This document shows positions 58,264 to 64,000 of a stretch of 64,000 nucleotides of DNA, in pieces. Each line of letters starts with the position of its first letter. The stretch's first letter is position 1. The DNA lies in contig NW_003546272.1 in the NCBI RefSeq assembly GCF_000090795.2, forward strand, positions 408,142 to 472,141, written 5' to 3'. The position numbers and the translations under genes were made by a program. The notes beneath the pieces are model-generated. The model had not been told where the DNA came from. It made no database searches and saw only the letters and a program-made list of their open reading frames with translations. This DNA comes from Amphimedon queenslandica (lineage: Eukaryota > Porifera > Demospongiae > Haplosclerida > Niphatidae).

Positions 58264-60439
58264 GGTTTATAATTTGTCAATGATGATACAAGAGAATGAT
58301 CTTCAGCACCTTCATGTTAGTACATGCAACAAAAATCAATACTCCGACTCTCATTTTAGCTAATGCATTTCCTCGTCATCCTCCTTTTTTCTCTTCTGTT
58401 TCTTGTATTGTTAATATTATCCTTTTTCTCATTGTACAGTTATTTACAGAGTATGGGAGACTGGCACTCAAACAAAGCAAATTCAAACCTTTTCAAGTAA
58501 TAATAGCACCTACAGTATAATGATTTGAAACTGCATGTATATACTAGTGTATACCTATGTATCATTAGTACTATATAATGTTGATTTGTTTTATTTTCTG
58601 TTTAGTCATTGTGTTTTTTGGTACGTGACTGGAGTTATCCTTATGATCATTTTTACGGTGAAGAAGGTGGAAGAAAATATTTAGACAAAGTACTCACTGT
58701 AAGTTTCTCTTGTGGGCTGTAGTACATCAAAAATGACTAGGAGAGAATTCTCCATTTTTATAATTTTTTTCTGATGCATATGCATGTACTTATGCTGTGT
58801 AGAAAGTTTGAGCTGATTCCGATCAAAATTGGATTTTTTATGAGCTTTTAAAGTTACTCCAAAATCGGGCCAAAGTCCCTGTACTATAGTACAGGGTTGC
58901 TGGCCAAATTTTGCCAAAATTGACTACGAGAGAATTTTCCATTTTTATAATTTTTTCTGATGCATATACATGTTCTTATGCTGTGTAGAAAGTTTGAGTG
59001 GATTCCGATCAAAATTGGATTTTTTATGAATTTTTAAAGTTGCTTAAAATGTAATAGTACTATCTAGTTCTAGTATCAATTACTTTTGACTTCATGCCTG
59101 TAGGTGTCAGAGACTCAGCACGAGGAGATTAAACTAGTACGCAAGCACATTTCTTACTGCTTTGATTCAATATCGTGCTACCTGATGCCTCATCCTGGCC
59201 TTAAAGTAGCAACCAACCCTCATTTCGATGGAAGACTATCAGGTTAGATAGAGAGAGAGAGAAAGAAAATGGAGGAGAATGATAAATTAATTTTTATGTG
59301 TAAAATATTTTTTTCTAGACATTGATAGCGAATTTAAAAAATTCCTTTTCGAGCTTGTTCCCTTCTTACTACAATCTAAAAATTTAGTCGTCAAAAAAAT
59401 AAACGGAAACATAATAACTGGCCGAGGCCTCCTTGAATGTTTTAAGGTAATCTTGATATAAGGAACGATCAATCACTATTGTACCCTGCAGGCTTATATT
59501 AAAATATTTGAGAGTGAATCACTTCCTGAGCCAAAGTCAATGCTAGAGGCAACGGCTGAGGCTAACAATCTAACAGCACAAGCAGCTGCCATTGACAAGT
59601 ATAACAAAGAAATGGAAGAAGTAAGAGCATGTTCTATTGCTTAGGAAAATGTCCACATACTTACTCCACCTGTTACTTGTTTTTTTCTTTTTCTAATCTT
59701 CTTATGCTACATTGTAGTTGTGTGGTGCTGATAAACCTTACTTAGCTCCTCAGAAACTCGAAGAGGAACACAAGTCCCTCCGAATGCTCTGCCTGGAACA
59801 GTTTTTCGAGACGCCCAAGATGGGTGGGGATGTCTTCAGTGCTGAATACATGAAGAAACTAGAGATAATGATTGACGAGGCATACGAGAACTTTGTCAAA
59901 CGTAACGAGAGCAAGCAACTGATGAATGCATACAGGACACCAGCTGTCCTTTGTCTTGTAATGGTCCTCTCTTACATCCTCTCCACCATATTGGATATGT
60001 TTGGCATAGAGAGCCTCTCACAGACTGCTGTACTGGGTCTGTACATACCACTCCTGCTGGTCGGGCTATGGGTCTATGTGAGGTACACTGGACAGTTGAG
60101 GAGCGTAGGAACCATCATTGATAACTTTACTTCAGCTATATGGGATCAAGTGGGTAGCACTGTTTGTACATTGAGTGATTGTGTGTACATGTGCATACTG
60201 TGTATTAGAAATTAAAAATGTGCATAAGTGGGTTTTGTCTGTTACTCAACTTTTTCTCAGCATGAGAATTAGTGTTTATATATACATGTCGTGTTGCTGA
60301 GAATTTACTTGTGCATGTATTATGATTCTGCTTCTTTTATTCATAGGCTTTACAACCGATTTATATGAAATTATTACAGAGAGGCCTAGAGCAGGCAGTT
60401 AATATAGCAGGGACTTCAAAAGAAAAGAAAACAAACTAA
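56806..60439 (+). CDS. ATL: Atlastin, dynamin-like GTPase for ER membrane fusion
   Basis: Tethers and fuses ER tubules through GTP-driven dimerisation. Twelve exons (56806-56839, 57068-57279, 57614-57766, 58001-58105, 58265-58315, 58440-58496, 58606-58698, 59104-59242, 59319-59446, 59492-59620, 59718-60149, 60347-60439) give 541 residues, close to animal atlastins. Motifs: P-loop [19 protein letters not shown], switch 1 region ([19 protein letters not shown]), G3 [12 protein letters not shown], and G4-type Arg-Asp in [16 protein letters not shown] three-helix middle domain follows, then two membrane hairpin segments ([36 protein letters not shown]) and a short amphipathic tail. AATAAA lies at 60660-60665. 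Confidence 0.95.
58180..58264. repeat. (ATT)n microsatellite abutting an atlastin splice acceptor
   Basis: About 28 TTA/ATT units end in ATTATTAG at 58264, which is the 3' splice site of exon 58265-58315. The usual pyrimidine tract is replaced by the repeat. Confidence 0.95.
58725..59050 (-). repeat. Two copies of the dispersed ~180-bp repeat in an atlastin intron
   Basis: Both copies carry GAGAATTCTCCATTTTTATA (or AATTTTCC), TTCTGATGCATA and GTGTAGAAAGTTTGAG, at a spacing of about 180 bp. The first holds the perfect palindrome CCCTGTACTATAGTACAGGG at 58877-58896. Confidence 0.9.
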
Positions 60440-60762
60440 TTATTAATTATTATTATTATTATTATGACTTACACTCGCTGACACTATAATTATATGAACT
60501 ACAATTATGTCTTTGGAAAGTGTAGATCTATTTCTAATGTTAATTATGTTATGAATTATTATACTCTATTTACCATAATTTTATGTGTAGTTGGATTTTA
60601 TTCTAGTTTAATTTTCATTGTGACATTCACATAATCATTAAAAACTATTGGATTAGCAAAATAAATGTTCATTGATATATGTACTTTATTTTAAAAGGTG
60701 TAAAAGAAACAATAAGATAACCATTTTTATTAAAAATTTGCTTAAATAATACACAAAAAGGC

Positions 60763-60794
<32 letters not shown>

Positions 60795-61219
60795 GAAATA
60801 CATTTATAGCAATACGTTTATAGCACATAGCAAAGAGTACCAATAAAAAAGCATATATTTTATACAACTTTTTATAAATACAGGAAACATGATAACATAC
60901 TTTTTGGTAATTATTATAGCTGGTAAGACATACATGCGTGACTTGTACAGGTTCTGTACAAGTCATGCATGCATCGTGGAATGTCTTACCAGCTATAATA
61001 ATAATAGCTGGTGTATCACCAAAAAGTATGATTTCGTGTTTGGTGTTCAGTTATACAGATATATGCAGTTTCATTAGTGCTCTGTAGATGAAGCGGCGCT
61101 GAACACTTCTTTTTTTGGGGCAAAATTTTTTTTCATTTTTGTTACAGGCTTCCATTAGGTAACTACGTTATCAAGACCTAAAAAATATTATTAATCAAAA
61201 TGATTATTTCTGTGACAGT
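60440..61219. other. Intergenic interval with atlastin 3' UTR and a foldback element
   Basis: It holds the atlastin 3' UTR and poly(A) signal (60660-60665), a short (AAT)n tract (about 60763-60793) and the hairpin at 60896-61030. No coding region was supported. Confidence 0.7.
60896..61030. repeat. 135-bp foldback element (long imperfect hairpin)
   Basis: The outer arms 60896-60908 (CATACTTTTTGGT) and 61018-61030 are exact reverse complements. The middle arms 60910-60931 and 60981-61002 match over 22 bp (ATTATTATAGCTGGTAAGAC). The inner arms 60940-60949 and 60955-60964 match over 10 bp around a 5-nt loop. The right side has about 9 nt and about 15 nt insertions. No coding frame spans it. Confidence 0.85.
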
Positions 61220-62180
61220 TTATTTACTATAATCATTATTGTTGCTGTCATATGGAATCCTGCTATCAAAATCTAAAATGAAAAATGAAATCATCATTTA
61301 AAAGTTTACATTACTTATATACAAACCTGTTACTGAATAGTCATAAGAGTAAGTATCCCTAACATAATAATAAGCAATTATTTTTTCAAAATTACATATC
61401 ACTTACTGGTATGCATATGGTTCGTTATTGATCACATCGTTTTCTTGTACCTCAGCATCTTGAAGTTGAATACATTTCTTTGGTTGCGGTTCAACTTCTT
61501 GTTCCAAAGCATTAATGGTTTCTTTTAACAATTGAATTTCCTTTTTCATTTTTTCCTTTTCTTCAGTTTGTTCTTGAAGATGTCCTTCATAGCAAGATTT
61601 AGCATAACGAAGCTGCTCTGTAAGTAAGATGGCTTTGCGTTTTTCTGACGCATGAGATTTTCTTTCATCTTGTAGTTCTTCCTTTAAGGCAATAGTCTTG
61701 GCATCATTTAACTGTTCAATTATTTCCCAACTTTCATTATAAGCCTTATGATTTTCTGTAAGGGCCTTATTCAACCGTTCAATTTCTTTCTGATTTTCTT
61801 GATTGGCCTTCTGATTTTCTGTAAGAGCCTTAGTCAACTGTTTGATTTTTTTCTGAGCCTTGTTCCGAGCCTTAGTTAACTGTTTAAGTTTTCTATGAGC
61901 CTTATTTCGAGCCTTAGTCAACTGATTGATTCTTTTCTGAGCCTTATTCCGAACCTTTGTCAACTGTTTAATTTTTTTCTGAGCCTTATTCTGAGCCTTA
62001 GCCAGCTGTTGGATTTTTTTCTGAAACTTATTCCAAGACTTAGTCAACTGTTTGATTCTTTTCTGGGTCTCACTTTTTGCAAGAGCGTTAGTGAACCACT
62101 CTTGAGGAACCTTAGTCTCAGATCTAAGGTGAACCCAAAGGAGAAGAGAAATAGTAAAACCAAGGAGGATCGATAGAACT
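61220..62180 (-). CDS. Membrane-anchored coiled-coil protein of unknown function (5' end unresolved)
   Basis: The main exon, read on the minus strand, starts after an acceptor (CTTTATTCAG) at about 62180 and ends at a donor (CA|GTAAGTG) near 61407. Two short exons follow, ending SDFDSRIPYDSNNNDYSK-like at stop 61220-61222. A hydrophobic stretch, SILLGFTISLLLWVHL, comes first, suggesting a signal anchor. About 200 residues of coiled coil follow. Four or five tandem 14-residue (42-bp) units of the type KARNKAQKKIKQLT give two heptads each. The tail is rich in Tyr and Asp/Asn. The first exon was not identified; ATG 62199-62201 is in a frame that does not simply join. I do not recognise a family. 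Confidence 0.55.
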
Positions 62181-62227
62181 GAATAAAGAAAAAATATAAT
62201 GTAATATTTTCAAAAATAGTACTATTA

Positions 62228-62318
62228 AAGCCCATCATCCGCTATTCCACTTGTTCAAAGCAACTTTGTGGTTATTTTGATCTTTCAACAAAGTTGAATA
62301 GTGGATGGCAGGCTTTAC
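62228..62318. repeat. Short imperfect inverted repeat (MITE-like)
   Basis: A left arm beginning AAGCCCATCATCCGCTATTC (from 62228) and a right arm ending GAATAGTGGATGGCAGGCTT match inversely at about 18 of 23 positions, with about 45 bp between them. It lies just upstream of the coiled-coil gene. Confidence 0.55.
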
Positions 62319-64000
62319 ATGACTACCATTATTGAACAGTGCATATCTTTATAATGAATAAAAATAATAACTTGAATTCATCAAGGCTAGGCCACTTAGT
62401 TGTTGTTAGGTTACTTAGGGAAGTCAGTCCCTTCACAGGCAAGCACAGGCAAAGACCTGTGCAACCATAATTATATTTGCGGGCTTTGCCCGTGCAACCA
62501 TAATTATATTCATTGGTTATTGTATTGTAAGTTGTAACAGTGGGCTAGTGGGCCAGGAGGACTGTTTTTGAATCATTCCAATCCATAAACTGATGCACAA
62601 TTTGCTTCAATGTGCGCTATCTCAAGTGATTGTATAATCAGGGGTGTAGGAATAGGGGGGGAGGCAACTGCCCCCCCCCCCACTTTTATTGACATGGGGG
62701 CTATGCCCCCCCCCACTTTTACTTCACTGGCTTTTTTGAAGATTACACCATTTCAACTCAAAGCATATATACCAATAAGCATTTCATAATGATAATGCAC
62801 CAACGCCACCAAGTCATTCAAGTCAATTTTAATTTCCCTTAAATGCATGGTTAGCTACCAGCTGAACTAATTCAAGTTAGAAAGAAATATTTAAATTTTA
62901 TTGTGAGAAATTGCATGTATCATTGTCAACTGTGTGCGGTGCCTGCCCCCCCTTTTCAATAGCTTCCTATACCTATGATAATTACATGTTTTCTTGTATA
63001 AACTAAGATAAGTAAGATAAATTTTAGGTCAGTATAAAAGTTTATTTAACTTCTCATGGCATGCCTCTCAAATTGGATTTTTACTCAAATGCTTATAACA
63101 CTTCAAATAGAATTTTAAAACAGCTGCTATGGACATAGACAAATCCTTCTCATTTAAATCAGCTATTATGAAACTATAATTCATTGGTCTGTGTCTAGTT
63201 TACACAGCAACAGCAGTAGCCTTTTTGTGTTTATCTCCTACGGTACAGGCAAGTTACCGCATTGCCCCACCACGCCACCCGACAATATAGCACCACCCTC
63301 CCACGCCCGCTTTACGTGAGTGGGCGTGGTCACGGCAAACAAAATGGCGGCTTACACATGGGACAAAGTTAACAGCTTTCTAACAGCAAGAGAACATAGA
63401 GATACTGTTGAAAGACTTCTCTAGAAGCATTAGAAGGTAGAGAGAATCTTCATAAGTCTTAATAAGTGCCCAGCTATGCATGCAAGGTGGTGAAATCAAT
63501 TATAGGAATATTTTTTACACTGTTACGCTTGTTATTTTCTCATGCCTATTGCCTAGTAATGTATAGCACTAACTTATCATTAGCTTTCATTTACTTACTG
63601 AAAGGAAGTAACATGGTAGGAAGCAAAAATGAGCATTTTTGAAGGTTCATATCTCAGTGACTAATTTTTTAGACAATGAGAGTTGGAGCACATCATTAGC
63701 TATTTGGTCAGGCAATCATCATCATAATTATTATGCCAATAAAATGGATACCCCCAAATGCAGTAATGCACCGAACTTAAACCCTTTCATCACGCAATTA
63801 TAAATCTACTGTAGTGGAAATGTCAGTGGCATACCGATTCCGCCTGTGAAAGTACATGCCGTGAAGGAACAACAATCTATGCAAGAACCAAACATCCTTT
63901 TAGGAGACTTCAGACTAACCCAGCTATAGAAAAACCAGTTTAAATCAGAATTAAAAATGCGTAACCAAAGGTGAGGGCGAGGGTGGGTCACTGTGTGAAG
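62319..64000. other. Non-coding or repeat-like end of the window
   Basis: No supported gene. It contains a direct repeat of GTGCAACCATAATTATATT (about 62460-62510), C-rich runs (about 62655-62715 and 62945-62955) with repeated CCCACTTTTA, and a GC-richer patch at 63240-63360 that includes a possible start site. Short open frames near 63806-63991 have no recognisable protein. Confidence 0.6.
63343..63423 (+). promoter_or_regulatory. Possible promoter/first-exon signal with YY1-like AAAATGGCGGC
   Basis: AAAATGGCGGC at about 63340-63350 matches the YY1 consensus often found at translation starts of housekeeping genes. The local region (63250-63360) is unusually GC-rich for this window and holds two GTGGGCG/GGGCGTG-like boxes. 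The ATG opens a 26-codon frame (MAAYTWDKVNSFLTAREHRD...) that ends at TAG unless spliced. This could be a first exon running off the window, or only a promoter-like patch. Confidence 0.3.

Noticed and set aside
63806-63991. 61-codon minus-strand frame at the window end
   Set aside because: No recognisable domain, no splice context, and the surrounding DNA looks repeat-like.

Overview
This is eukaryotic, intron-rich, AT-rich DNA from an early-branching animal. The most likely source is a demosponge such as Amphimedon queenslandica. That is inference from the gene content, from very short introns (many of 45-100 bp), from close gene packing, and from the constantly recurring ACATGTACATGT motif. 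Exon models were built by hand from splice sites, reading phase and family similarity. The total coding lengths of the TTLL5, PPP1R36, ASPG, GABA-B-like and atlastin models each come out divisible by three.

Layout: (1) 295-16964 (+), 3' part of a gene for a giant single-pass membrane protein of nearly 5,000 residues: laminin N-terminal domain, Ser/Thr mucin-like region with a 48/51-bp minisatellite, two large homologous modules each ending in a cohesin-like then a dockerin-like domain, FN3-like domains, one membrane helix and a long tail. (2) 17219-23217 (+), TTLL5-type tubulin glutamylase. (3) 23396-25098 (-), PPP1R36-like protein. (4) 25248-28280 (+), ASPG-type asparaginase with ankyrin repeats. 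(5) 28647-38910 (-), adhesion GPCR with many Ig-like domains. (6) 39056-44174 (-), SDAD1/SDA1 ribosome-biogenesis factor, broken by an assembly gap. (7) 44515-52440 (+), GABA-B-like class C GPCR. (8) 54894-56541 (-), Rab4. (9) 56806-60439 (+), atlastin. (10) 61220 to about 62180 (-), a membrane-anchored coiled-coil protein of unknown function. The last 1.7 kb is mostly repeat-like, with one weak candidate first exon.

Three gene pairs are head-to-head with 149-341 bp between start codons (PPP1R36/ASPG, SDAD1/GABA-B-like, Rab4/atlastin). Each of these short intervals contains a CACGTG E-box. TTLL5 and PPP1R36, both tied to cilia or sperm in other animals, are convergent neighbours. A dispersed family of about 176-186-bp repeats, with a 20-bp perfect palindrome in some copies, sits in introns and one intergenic region in both orientations. 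It forms six-copy tandem arrays at two places. Simple repeats (ATT, GA, CA, TA) and two foldback hairpins fill much of the rest.

The most unusual object is gene 1. It combines cohesin and dockerin modules, best known from bacterial cellulosomes, with TMEM132-like Ig modules in one animal membrane protein. A furin-type site lies exactly between the cohesin and dockerin of the first module.
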